A stretch of DNA of 64,000 bases. Origin: Styela clava (lineage: Eukaryota > Chordata > Ascidiacea > Stolidobranchia > Styelidae). The stretch is taken from contig NC_135258.1 of NCBI RefSeq assembly GCF_964204865.1, positions 3,091,001 to 3,155,000 on the forward strand. The letters are read 5' to 3'. The position numbers and the translations under genes are program-made. How positions within the stretch are numbered: the stretch's first letter is position 1; every line of letters starts with the position of its first letter. Below, in pieces: positions 36,623 to 46,026 of the stretch. Under the pieces are notes generated by a model that made no database searches, had not been told where the DNA came from, and saw nothing but the letters and a program-made list of their open reading frames with translations.

Positions 36623-37597
36623 ATGAACGAAGCAGATGAATCAATTACACAAGATTTGAATAGACGAGAAGCTTCTTCTTCGCCTGCAGTTCCTCTCGCG
36701 GAAACAGACGACGCTAACTCTGAAACTATTGGACGCAATGTATTATGCCACGAAAGAGTCCGACTACAAAATGAACTAAATGGTTTGTGCGACAGAATTT
36801 CAAAATCAATTACTGAAAATGCTAAAAATTCTATCGTTACTGATCTTAAAATTAAACTTCATGTTAAACGAATTGCTTATGACCAAGTGATGGATAAACT
36901 CATTCCGACTACCCGTAATCCAAATGTTTTGAAGAAATATGAAACTGGAAGGCAAATGATGTTATCGAAAATCGATCAAATTGAAAGCAGAATTAATTCT
37001 TACCTTGACGAGGAGATCGCTTCTGATCACGGGTCTGTCGAATCCAATACAAGCAAATGCAGTGTTGAATCCCTGAAGCGATTGCAACTTGAGCAAGAAC
37101 GAGAGGTAGAAAGAGCCGATTCTCTTGTACGTATGGCTAAACGAGACTTTCTCACAGAAGAAGATACCATTCGCAATAAAATATCAGCACTAGAGCGTCG
37201 CCTTGATACCAAACGTCGAGACATAAACGAAAAAGAACGAATGGCAGATCTAACACGTCGCCAAGCTGACGAACTTATGCGTGAAATTGAACAAGAAAAG
37301 ACTGAATTGGCTACCAAAAAGATGCCTAAAGATAACTTCCGTGGCGTCAATATTGAATATCCGTTAGAGTCAACACGCAGACGAAGTGCAGCGAACTTTT
37401 TTGTTCCGACGAAGAGTCAAGTGGCAACAAATTCAGAAAAGACCAAAGAATTGCACTTCCGACAGCACGAACTTACAAACGCCCGTCTCCTGCAAACAGA
37501 ATGCTCATACCACAAGAAGCAGTCGACGCGTGGATTGACCACTTGGAACCTAACCAGTCTGGTAAATTTTCTGTTAATTCTTTTAATATGTCAGTAG
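36623..37597 (+). CDS. BEL/Pao gag N-terminal coiled-coil region
   Basis: An ATG 29 bases after the LTR opens a 324-codon frame rich in charged heptads (residues about 120-230, for example LEQEREVERADSLVRMAKRD), predicting a coiled coil as in the N-terminus of BEL gag proteins. It overlaps the next frame (37501) by about 97 bases in the -1 register. The next frame is open from 37333, so a -1 change anywhere in 37333-37597 would join them; a T run lies at 37397-37402. Whether this is programmed frameshifting or a mutation cannot be told from one copy. No membrane segment is visible. Confidence 0.75.
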   Translation: MNEADESITQDLNRREASSSPAVPLAETDDANSETIGRNVLCHERVRLQNELNGLCDRISKSITENAKNSIVTDLKIKLHVKRIAYDQVMDKLIPTTRNPNVLKKYETGRQMMLSKIDQIESRINSYLDEEIASDHGSVESNTSKCSVESLKRLQLEQEREVERADSLVRMAKRDFLTEEDTIRNKISALERRLDTKRRDINEKERMADLTRRQADELMREIEQEKTELATKKMPKDNFRGVNIEYPLESTRRRSAANFFVPTKSQVATNSEKTKELHFRQHELTNARLLQTECSYHKKQSTRGLTTWNLTSLVNFLLILLICQ

Positions 37598-40500
37598 AGG
37601 AACAAACTATGTTATCATTGCAGTTGAATTCTAGAATATTGTCCCAGCACCATTTATCGCCGATTACGATTCCTAGTTTTAGCGGAACGCCCCTAGAATG
37701 GCCAAACTTCATTGAGTTATTTTTTGATAATGTACACAGTTCTCTTGACGACGACGGTTCGCGCATGGTTCGCTTAGTCGCGTCTTTGACGGGGGTGGCT
37801 AAACGACATGTCGATGGCTTAGGCACGGTGGGAAGTAATTATATTGTCGCGTTGAGTGAATTGAAACATATATTCGGCCAACGGGTGACGATTGCTCGGG
37901 CCTTTCTCGAGAAGGTTGTAGATGGTAGACGAGTAACAGAATTCAGTATCCGAAAAATATCCGATTTTCATTCTGAAGTTCGCGACATTGTGATAAATTT
38001 GAAGAAAATGCGATTGCTTGCAGATTTGTATAGTATTGAAAATGTTAGAAAGACAGCAATGCGAATTCCGGCAGAACTGACCTCGAGTTGGAATAAGTTT
38101 GTGACTGATATGATTCGTGCCGACGAAATGCCGAGTTTACTGGACTTCGAGCAGTGGTTGTGGGAACGATGCGAGGAATTAGGAAATCCTTTTTCACCAA
38201 ATCTTTTCAGTACTAAAATAGATCGTGACGATCGCAGACAGGCATTTCCTAAGAAGAATGTGGTATACCCTTTATCGGGTCATTCAAATCAGCCGCTCGA
38301 ACAACCGCGAATGCAATGTTTCTATTGCAATGGTTTTCATTCTTTAAGTAACTGCGATAGCTTCAGGTTTAGTGCCAATGACACGAAAAGAAGATTTCTA
38401 CTAAATTCACGCCTGTGCTTTAACTGTCTCCAACCTGGACATTTAGCTATTTCGTGCCGGTTCCGCAATATGTGTCGTGTTTGTCCCGGTAAGCATCATT
38501 CAGCCATCCATGGTTTGAGAGTCGTTCCTAATAGATTGAGTGATAACAATCAGCCTGATCTCCCTCCTCATATGAGCGGCGTTGCCAATTCTCATGTTTC
38601 AGGCGTTAATGGTGTTCAGTTTCAGCTTTTGCCAGTCGTAGTAAAAGGCCCATTGGGATCCTCTGAATATGCTATCGCTGTTCTAGATTCTGCCAGTCAA
38701 ATCTCAATAATACATCCCAAATTAAAACAAAAACTTGGTTTGAAAGGAAGTCCTAGGTGTCTAACCATTAACACCTTATGCAATAAGGGCGTTTCGCAAA
38801 ATACGGAGGTGGTGAAATTGTCGGTGCGATCTGCTCACGACGAGAGTGGTCAAATTCTGATGTTAAGCAACGTGTTTGTGGTCGAGTCACGCATACCACA
38901 TCCAGCTAGAATCCTTAAGAACGATCACAATATGACTCACCTGCAGGATATTCCGTTAAACGACATTGAAGCGAACAAAGCCATGATTTTAATCGGAGCC
39001 GATAATCCCTTGGCGCATTTCCAGCTTGAACGTAGAGTCGGCCAGCAACATGAACCAGTGGGTATTAAAACTCCTCTCGGTTGGACTTTGATCGGGTCTT
39101 CAGGCGCGACTAATGAAGATGAAACTGTTTCAAATATGCTGTGTTGTGATTTGCGTGACCAGTACAACATGCTGCAAGAACAAGTTGAGCGATTTTGGTC
39201 CACTGAAGCTGTAGGCACGGCGTACAATTTGATGGAAAGAAAAATTAGATTTATCGACGGTCATTACGAGGTTGGGTTTATGTGGAGAAATGAAAATTGC
39301 GAAATGCCGCAAAACGAACACGTAGCGCTTAACAGGTTCGAAAATCTCAGAAAACGACTCCAAGGAAACGAACGTTTGCGAAACTTATATTGTAAAGAAA
39401 TGGCAAAGAATATTGAAAGGGGTTGGGTGCGTAAGCTAACTTCAGATGAAAAGGCGTTTCGCGGTCCTCGAACTTGGTTTCTGCCTCATCATGGCGTTGA
39501 AAATCCCAACAAGCCAAATAAACTAAGAATTGTTTTTGACGCGGCATCTACTTGCTGCGGCGTCAGTCTGAACAGTCGATTGATGTCCGGGCGCGATTTG
39601 ATCAATAATCTAGTCGGGGTGCTTTTACGTTTTCGGGAAAGACAAATCGCTATAAGCGCCGATATAGAAGCCATGTTTCATATGATACGATTGCCGGAAG
39701 ATGATACGGATTCTGCACGTTTTCTCTGGTCGGAAGACCTTTTTTCAACCAAACGGCCAGATGTGTATAAATTCTTAGTTCGTATTTTTGGAGCTGTGGA
39801 TTCACCTTATGTCGCAAACTTTTGTTTGAAGAGAGCTGCGTACGATAGTAGAAACAAGTTTCCTAGAGACGTAATATTAACTACCGATAGAGACTTTTAT
39901 GTCGATGATTTACTTACTTCGAAATGGAATGTTGATTCCGCGGTATCGACAGCTAAAGATATGATTAAGATGTTACACGATAAAGGATTCAACTTGACCA
40001 AGTGGGTTTCGAATTCTAAATCGGTTTTACGTGAAATATCCAGTGGACGTGTCGTCACTAATGTTGACTTAGATCTGGACAGATTACCTGTTAGAAAAGC
40101 TCTGGGCTTGCATTGGGACATCGAGAAGGATTGCTTTATATTCGACCACCAGAAATTTACTGAATTTACCACGAAAAGAAAGGCCCTTAGTGTAACCAGT
40201 TCAATATTCGATCCATTAGGATTTGTAGCACCAATCATTTTGTATGCCAAATTATTACTGCGGGAATGTTGGCGTGACAACTTAGCTTGGGACGAAGTAT
40301 TTGATAATAAGAGATTGAAGTGTTGGGAAAATTGGATAAATTCGCTGAAATGTTTAAAGAGTTTTTCGATTCCACGTCAATTTAAAGGTGTTAAATGTGA
40401 AAGTTCCTCGTATGAAATTCATATATTCTGTGATGCATCAGAAGTGGCATATGGCGCGGTAGCATACATAATATCGAAGCATTCCCGGGAGAATTTTCAG

Positions 40501-40818
40501 TGTAGTCTTATCGCGGCTAAAGCAAGAGTCGCACCTATGAAAGGTATGACCGTGCCTCGTTTAGAATTGCAAGGTGCTCTCTTGGCCGTGCGATTGTTAA
40601 ATTTTCTCCGAAAAAAACTATCCCTTCCACTAGGCGACGTACATATGTGGTCCGACTCGACTTGTGTATTGAGATATTTAAAAAATAAAACTCGAAGATT
40701 TAAAACATTTGTAGCCAATCGCGTTCGCGAAATACTCGATCACACTCGGCCACACCAATGGAAGTACGTCGACTCCGCACAGAATCCCGCTGATTACTTT
40801 ACTGCACTAGGGGAATGA
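37501..40818 (+). CDS. BEL/Pao gag-protease-RT-RNase H polyprotein
   Basis: 1105 codons. In order: a gag core (ITIPSFSGTPLEWPNFIELF, typical DUF1759), two Cys knuckles (CFYCNGFHSLSNC at about residue 271; CFNCLQPGHLAISC at about 306), an aspartic protease (VLDSASQISII, about 394), a Pao-type reverse transcriptase (LRIVFDAAS, ISADIEAMFHMI, catalytic FYVDDLL at about 799), and an RNase H (IFCDASEVAYGAV at about 975; MWSDSTCVLRYLKN at about 1049; ending NPADYF). The frame ends at TGA 40818 because five extra bases (ACTGC) follow the codons for DYF; the integrase continues in the next frame. The start used is the first ATG in this frame, but the true upstream joint is with the 36623 frame. Confidence 0.9.
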   Translation: MLIPQEAVDAWIDHLEPNQSGKFSVNSFNMSVEEQTMLSLQLNSRILSQHHLSPITIPSFSGTPLEWPNFIELFFDNVHSSLDDDGSRMVRLVASLTGVAKRHVDGLGTVGSNYIVALSELKHIFGQRVTIARAFLEKVVDGRRVTEFSIRKISDFHSEVRDIVINLKKMRLLADLYSIENVRKTAMRIPAELTSSWNKFVTDMIRADEMPSLLDFEQWLWERCEELGNPFSPNLFSTKIDRDDRRQAFPKKNVVYPLSGHSNQPLEQPRMQCFYCNGFHSLSNCDSFRFSANDTKRRFLLNSRLCFNCLQPGHLAISCRFRNMCRVCPGKHHSAIHGLRVVPNRLSDNNQPDLPPHMSGVANSHVSGVNGVQFQLLPVVVKGPLGSSEYAIAVLDSASQISIIHPKLKQKLGLKGSPRCLTINTLCNKGVSQNTEVVKLSVRSAHDESGQILMLSNVFVVESRIPHPARILKNDHNMTHLQDIPLNDIEANKAMILIGADNPLAHFQLERRVGQQHEPVGIKTPLGWTLIGSSGATNEDETVSNMLCCDLRDQYNMLQEQVERFWSTEAVGTAYNLMERKIRFIDGHYEVGFMWRNENCEMPQNEHVALNRFENLRKRLQGNERLRNLYCKEMAKNIERGWVRKLTSDEKAFRGPRTWFLPHHGVENPNKPNKLRIVFDAASTCCGVSLNSRLMSGRDLINNLVGVLLRFRERQIAISADIEAMFHMIRLPEDDTDSARFLWSEDLFSTKRPDVYKFLVRIFGAVDSPYVANFCLKRAAYDSRNKFPRDVILTTDRDFYVDDLLTSKWNVDSAVSTAKDMIKMLHDKGFNLTKWVSNSKSVLREISSGRVVTNVDLDLDRLPVRKALGLHWDIEKDCFIFDHQKFTEFTTKRKALSVTSSIFDPLGFVAPIILYAKLLLRECWRDNLAWDEVFDNKRLKCWENWINSLKCLKSFSIPRQFKGVKCESSSYEIHIFCDASEVAYGAVAYIISKHSRENFQCSLIAAKARVAPMKGMTVPRLELQGALLAVRLLNFLRKKLSLPLGDVHMWSDSTCVLRYLKNKTRRFKTFVANRVREILDHTRPHQWKYVDSAQNPADYFTALGE

Positions 40819-42749
40819 CGGTTTCCAAATTTCTAGAAAATTCTGATCGATGGCTACATGGACCAGAGTTTTTGCTCATGCCCGAAAGTGATTGGCCAAG
40901 CCAGATAGCGTTACGTGCAGTTGACGACCACGACCAAGAGATTAAATATCAAACATGCATACTAGCAGATTGTTTTATAACTACGGATAACAGCGATGGA
41001 GTACTTGATTCGGAAATCGAAAAGGTCGTCGATGTCGAACGTTTTGATTCGTGGTTTTCCTTATGCAAACGAACTGCCGTGGTTTTGTTGGCAGCTCGGT
41101 ATTTTAAGAATCTTTCTGTGAAATGTCCGACGTATAGCCCGCTGCCAGCTCAACTTGTGACTCCTAAACAGTTGGAACTCGCGGGCCGGTATTGGATAGT
41201 TTCTGCTCAAAACAAGCATTTCCGCGTGGAGCGCAAATGCATAACTAACCGAGAAGATTTATCATCAAAATCAACGTTACTTAATCTGACGCCATTTTTC
41301 GATGGACAAGTGATCCGCGTCGGGGGCCGTCTTGAAAATGCCGATATCCCACTGCGTTCGAAACATCCTATTATACTGCCGTATTCAAGTTTGAAATGTG
41401 ATTCGAACTGCCCATGTCGAATTTCATGGTTGATAATGAAAGCTGCTCATATTCGACTCGCACATGCCGGTCCAGAGGCCACGCTTAGCGCATTAAGACA
41501 GCGCTACTGGCATATAAAAGGGAGAAAACTTGTCAAACGAATAATTGATAATTGTTGGGAATGTAAAAGACGCCGAGCAAGTTGCAGAACCCCACTGATG
41601 TCGAATCTGCCCAAAGTTCGTGTTACTGAAGCAAGACCGTTCGAAAATGTCGGGCTGGATTTCTTCGGCCCGATCCAAACAAAGACAGGCAGGGTTTTAG
41701 AGAAACGATGGGGGTGTTTGTTTTGTTGTCTTTCAATGAGAGCTGTACACATTGAGATGGCATGGACTATGGATACTGATTCCTTCGTATGTGTACTTTT
41801 GTCTTTCATTGCGATACGAGGACCTGTATCCCAAATATGGTCGGACAACGGATCAAATATAGTTGGTGGTTCCCGAGAGCTGAAAACCGTCCTTAACTCG
41901 ATAGATGAATCTCGCGTGGCAGAACTGTGCTTAAAACACAATATTGAATGGCATTTCACTCCACCTTACGCTCCCCATTTTGGTGGCGTTTGGGAAAGAT
42001 TAGTAAAGTCCGCAAAGCGTGCTTTGAAAGCAGTTCTGGGGAATGTGCGTGTAACCGACGAAGTCTTGAAGACCGCGTTTGCGAGGGTTACCGACATCAT
42101 GAATAGTAGACCCATTACAACAGTGAGCGACGAACCAACCGACTTTAGTGCCATTACACCAAATTGTTTGTTGAAAGGGCATTCGGCCGAAGTGTTTCCA
42201 CTGGATTCAGACGTGATGAAATTATGCTACAGAAAACGATGGAGGCAAACCGAAGCTATTTGTAATCAGTTTTGGAGAAGATGGCGAAAAGATTACCTAC
42301 CGAATTTGATGACACGATGTAAGTGGCGGAAGGAACAACGAAACTTACAAGAAGGAAATCTGGTGCTCGTTTCTGACCCCGTTGCACCGAGAGGACGTTG
42401 GCAACTTGGTCGTGTTATTCAAATTTACCCTGGTTCTGACGGACGAGTCCGAACTGTCGCGGTTAAAACTATAAATGGCATACATATTCGACCCGCATCT
42501 GCGGATAGTCATGGGGTGGCTTTGTCGGCAGTCCGTGTGGTCCTAAAGTTTAGTTTAGTTAGGATTCCTTCAGTTGTACATCGTCATCGTGATGATTATC
42601 GCTATCTCGTCGTCGTCATCATTACTGTGTTGTTTTCTCGTATTCGACGTGTCGCATTTTTCTCTTTCACGTGTTATCGTGTTACGTATTTATTTTATTA
42701 TCGTCCCCTAAGCTCAGCAAGATGTTTAAGATTGCATTTCTGGTGGTAG
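40815..42749 (+). CDS. BEL/Pao integrase region
   Basis: Continues the polyprotein after the 5-base insertion near 40802. Zinc-binding HHCC region (HIRLAHAGPEATL...CWECKRRR at about residues 211-254), then a DDE core: FENVGLDFFGPI (about 278), IWSDNGSNIVGG (about 341) and FGGVWERLVKSAKRALK (about 391), followed by a C-terminal domain with GNLVLVSDP and RGRWQLGRV. The coding part of the element ends near 42520 and the ORF then runs on into the 3' LTR to 42749. The catalytic triad appears complete, so only the shift before it and the gag joint prevent a single polyprotein. Confidence 0.88.
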   Translation: MTVSKFLENSDRWLHGPEFLLMPESDWPSQIALRAVDDHDQEIKYQTCILADCFITTDNSDGVLDSEIEKVVDVERFDSWFSLCKRTAVVLLAARYFKNLSVKCPTYSPLPAQLVTPKQLELAGRYWIVSAQNKHFRVERKCITNREDLSSKSTLLNLTPFFDGQVIRVGGRLENADIPLRSKHPIILPYSSLKCDSNCPCRISWLIMKAAHIRLAHAGPEATLSALRQRYWHIKGRKLVKRIIDNCWECKRRRASCRTPLMSNLPKVRVTEARPFENVGLDFFGPIQTKTGRVLEKRWGCLFCCLSMRAVHIEMAWTMDTDSFVCVLLSFIAIRGPVSQIWSDNGSNIVGGSRELKTVLNSIDESRVAELCLKHNIEWHFTPPYAPHFGGVWERLVKSAKRALKAVLGNVRVTDEVLKTAFARVTDIMNSRPITTVSDEPTDFSAITPNCLLKGHSAEVFPLDSDVMKLCYRKRWRQTEAICNQFWRRWRKDYLPNLMTRCKWRKEQRNLQEGNLVLVSDPVAPRGRWQLGRVIQIYPGSDGRVRTVAVKTINGIHIRPASADSHGVALSAVRVVLKFSLVRIPSVVHRHRDDYRYLVVVIITVLFSRIRRVAFFSFTCYRVTYLFYYRPLSSARCLRLHFWW

Positions 42750-43134
42750 CAGTTTAGGATTTCATTCATTTCTTGTTATGGCAGTTTAAGATTACATCGC
42801 CTTTATAACGTTGAAGTTTGAATTCATTCAATAGTCTTCTTTTATACTGTATTTCGAATCGTTCGATATAACATTATGATATTTGCATGTCTACAGCTCG
42901 TATGGTATTGCATTTATAGTTACTGTTTTACCTTGGTTGTATATCTGTCGTTTTGGGACTATGCTGTTATATGGAGTTGTTTTGTGTAAGTATTAGTTTT
43001 ATATTCTGTATCATTTGTCTTTGATTTATTTGGTGATAATTATTTCATTTGTATTTTAGTCAACCGTTTTGAATACTTTCAATAAAACGAGTCTGGCAAA
43101 TCGACTTATCATTTCCGGGTCCCAAAAGTGACAC
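42523..43134 (+). repeat. BEL/Pao 3' LTR
   Basis: 612 bp, the same as 35988-36594 with a 4-bp insertion (near 42766) and a 1-bp insertion (near 43080). Followed by the target duplication CTTAG. Confidence 0.9.
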
Positions 43135-44765
43135 TTAGTCGTGCAGGTAAATCAACCGGGAAATATGGGAAAAGCTACAATGTTGAATATTGTAATCCAG
43201 AAAGTTTTAGAGGAAAATCTGGGTACGTAGATTTTTATAAAGTGGAAAATCTGAACGAGAAGGAAATGGATGAAAACACTCATGAAGATGTGTTGGTCTT
43301 GGAAAATGTTGACTTTCTAGAAGCAAAGAAGTCAGAGTTGAAAAGCTGGAGACAAAATAAGGTCTACAATGAAGTCGAAAATGTTGGTCAACCAACAATT
43401 TCCGTACGATGGGTGTGTTCAATGAAAGATACTGAAGATGGAATCATTCCCAAAGCCAGACTTGTCGCAAGAGGCTTTGAAGAACAAACTGACGATATTG
43501 CTAAAGAATCGCCCACCTGTTCAAAAGATTCACTCAGGGTTCTTATTGCCATTGTCGCACAAAAGCAATGGAAGCTTCATACGATTGACATTAGAACAGC
43601 TTTCTTACAGGGAAATTGTGTGGATAGAGAAATATTTTTAAAGCCTCCCAAAGAGGCTGGAACTACCAAGCTATGGAAATTAAACAAATGTGTTTATGGA
43701 TTAAGTGATGCATCACTCAAATGGTACAATCGACTAAAGAAGTTTCTCGTTGACCAAGGAGCAAAAGTATCAGCATCTGATTCAGCAGTATTCTATGTAT
43801 ACTGCAATGGGGAATTACAAAGAATAGCTGGGATTCATGTTGATGATATTCTGTGGTCTGGCACAGAGTATTTTGAGAACAATTTGATTTCGAAACTGAG
43901 GTCAACATTTCTAATTAGCTCGGAGAAAAACGAGGCATTCAAATATTTGGGACTAGACATACAACAATCAGCCGATGAAATATTGATCAATCAAGAATTG
44001 TATGTAAAAAACCTTGAGACCATAAAAGTGACCTCAGATGATGCAGAGTGTCTTTCGTCTTCTCAAATAGATATTTTAAGAGCGAATATTGGCCGTCTTC
44101 TTTGGGCAAGCAATCAGACACGTCCTGACGTGAGCTATGATGTTTGTCAGCTTGCTTCTAACCTTAAGGATGGGAAGAAAAGAGATTTGCTCTATATAAA
44201 CAAGATAATAAGAAGACTGAAAAACCAGCAATTATCATTGAAATACAAAAATTTAGGAAATGATGAATTATTAAAGATTGTCGTCTTCGCTGATGCTGCT
44301 TATGGTAATCTGAGAGATGGTGGAGGCCAAGGTGGCAATTTGGTGTTCTTGGTTGGAGAAAATAATGAATGTTCTCTGCTAAGCTGGCAGTCCAAGAGGA
44401 TTCGTCGCGTTGCCAAAAGTACTCTCACAGCTGAAACACTGTCATTGTCAGACGCAGTTGACAATGCTGTTTTTATCAAAGATATGTTTGCGGAGATATA
44501 TTTTGGAAAACTCAAAAGCCTACAACTCAATGTCATAACCGACAATCGATCACTATGTGAAGCACTTCGATCCAGTAAAAATGTTTCCAACAAACGCTTA
44601 CGAGTTGAAATAGGGATGCTGAAGGAGATGATTCAAAACAAAGAAATCAACAGCATAAGCTGGGTCGAATCGAAAAAACAATTGGCTGATGTTCTTACCA
44701 AAAAAGGGGCATCACCTGAACGACTCGTTCAAACGCTTACCCTCGGACGATTACGTCTTTCCTAA
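43135..44765 (+). pseudogene. Copia polyprotein, 3' part: reverse transcriptase and RNase H
   Basis: Resumes the Copia frame exactly in phase after the BEL target duplication (CTT AGT CGT). RVT_2-type reverse transcriptase: VRWVCSMKD, ARLVARGFEEQ, TAFLQGNCVDREIFLKPP, LNKCVYGLSDASLKWY, catalytic IHVDDILW (near 43840). RNase H: FADAAYGN, STLTAETLSLSDA, NVITDNRSLCEAL, ending QLADVLTKKGAS and a stop at 44765. This part contains no internal stop. The 3' LTR begins 25 bases downstream. Confidence 0.92.
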
Positions 44766-44789
44766 ACCTAAAATAAAACACAGTGAATT

Positions 44790-45002
44790 TGTTACTGTTC
44801 TGCTTTATTCATTTCAAGCACTGCATTCTTTCACTTTCGTTTTGCTTCATTTATCATGTTCGCTCAGGCGTGAATAATTTTCTATTGTTTTTGTCCTCTG
44901 TTTTTACTGTTTGGGCAGCATGCTCATTATTAGTTTGTGGTTTCGTTAATCTGTATTAATCGATGTATTGACCTTGAACTGAGTTGTATTGTCAACTTTA
45001 CA
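44790..45002 (+). repeat. Copia 3' LTR
   Basis: 213 bp, differing from the 5' copies by at most one or two bases (for example GTCCTCTG for GTCTTCTG near 44895). Followed by GCTTG, the target duplication. Confidence 0.95.
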
Positions 45003-45032
45003 GCTTGGGCCAATATCGATGGCCTAATCCCT

Positions 45033-45346
45033 GTAGTATAACACACCACCAGTGTCTGCTGAAGAAAACTATGGGCTAATTGGACCCCGAGTCTGAGTTA
45101 GGTCTTGCTGACAGGTAGTAGAAACATTTGACTGTTGTAATAACAAGTTTCTGACGATGAGTGGTGGCTCGGTCTCCTCGACACTGGTAGTTCCTATTTT
45201 CACAAAGACGGATGCATATATAGATAGTTTATTATACCAAACATAAATTGAAATTTTTGGGGGGCATGCAAAACCTGAGAAGTATCACCAAAAACACAAG
45301 CCCAATTAAATGAGGCTTGGGCCAATATCGATGGCCTAATCCCTGG
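45033..45346 (+). repeat. Right copy of the roughly 340-bp tandem repeat (uninterrupted)
   Basis: The complete version of the unit at 30314-30625 plus 45003-45032. It ends GCCAATATCGATGGCCTAATCCCTGG, and the same end stands at 45003-45032 before it. The Copia target was therefore a two-copy tandem repeat of unknown nature. Confidence 0.8.
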
Positions 45347-45512
45347 CGTGGAATATTTATTCTTCACAAAAATAAAAAAAGGCCATATTTTCCGATTCTT
45401 TTAAAATTAGCGATTACTATAAATTTGTTTATTTTGCTGCTAGTCAATTAGAAGAGACAATAGAAGGAAAGTAGATTTCGTATTTAAGAAATCCAAAACG
45501 GGAGTTACTTAC

Positions 45513-45728
45513 TTGATTGTTTGAACATTTCAGACAGTTCCGAATTTGGAATAACTGAAAACCCAACATACGTGGCTTTTACCAGAATTTTGAGATACGA
45601 TAAATCGAATACAGACCAGGGCACACCAACTTCTACCTTGCAACTATCAGATGTACTTTGCTTCTGATATGCGGACCCATGATATATCGAGAATACGAAG
45701 TATTTCTCATATCGTCGAGCTAATCGTG
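45513..45728 (-). other. Possible internal exon of an unidentified gene (minus strand)
   Basis: On the minus strand a 216-base open segment lies between an acceptor-like ...GTAACAACAG and a donor GTAAGT, with both boundaries in phase 1. It would encode about 72 residues (ARLARRYEKYFVFSIYHGSA, then PWSVFDLSYLKILVKATYVG, ending LSEMFKQSS). I do not recognise the family. It sits downstream of the zinc-finger gene's stop codon on the same strand. It could equally be chance or transposon-derived. Confidence 0.3.
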
Positions 45729-46026
45729 CTGTTGTTACCACGAAAACATAATAAATGTGAGTCAATTAGAATGAAATGAGTTTAATGACCTTATAGAAGC
45801 AAAACATACATAACCTACCTACTATACAGTTGGATACAGAGACACAATTGCCAAAATTTAATATTTTGTTTATATGGACAAGAAAAGTGAAAATCAATAT
45901 TCACACATATCAAACTTGCATCTGCGTATCCTCCAGAATGAATTTAGTCATATTTTTTCCGCTGTTGTCATCGCACATAGATTTTCATTTTGTCTTTTTT
46001 CATGGACCACTCTCCACATTTAGGTT

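Larger units (their letters stand above)
35988..43134 (+). mobile_element. BEL/Pao LTR retrotransposon inserted in Copia
   Basis: LTRs of 607 and 612 bp and a 5-bp target duplication CTTAG (35983-35987 and 43135-43139). The interior codes for a BEL/Pao-type gag, protease, RT, RNase H and integrase. The LTRs differ by only two small indels (4 and 1 bp) and a few substitutions, so the insertion is young. It is younger than the Copia copy it interrupts. Confidence 0.95.
30626..45002 (+). mobile_element. Copia LTR retrotransposon, composite (tandem 5' end, BEL insert)
   Basis: Bounded by 213-bp LTRs with a 5-bp target duplication GCTTG (30621-30625 and 45003-45007). After the 5' LTR comes TGGTAGCAGAGG, a copia-type primer-binding site. 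Gene order gag - protease - integrase - RT - RNase H is diagnostic of Copia. Subtracting the BEL element (35988-43134 plus its TSD) and the two extra tandem units leaves about 4.7 kb, a normal length for this class. Confidence 0.95.
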
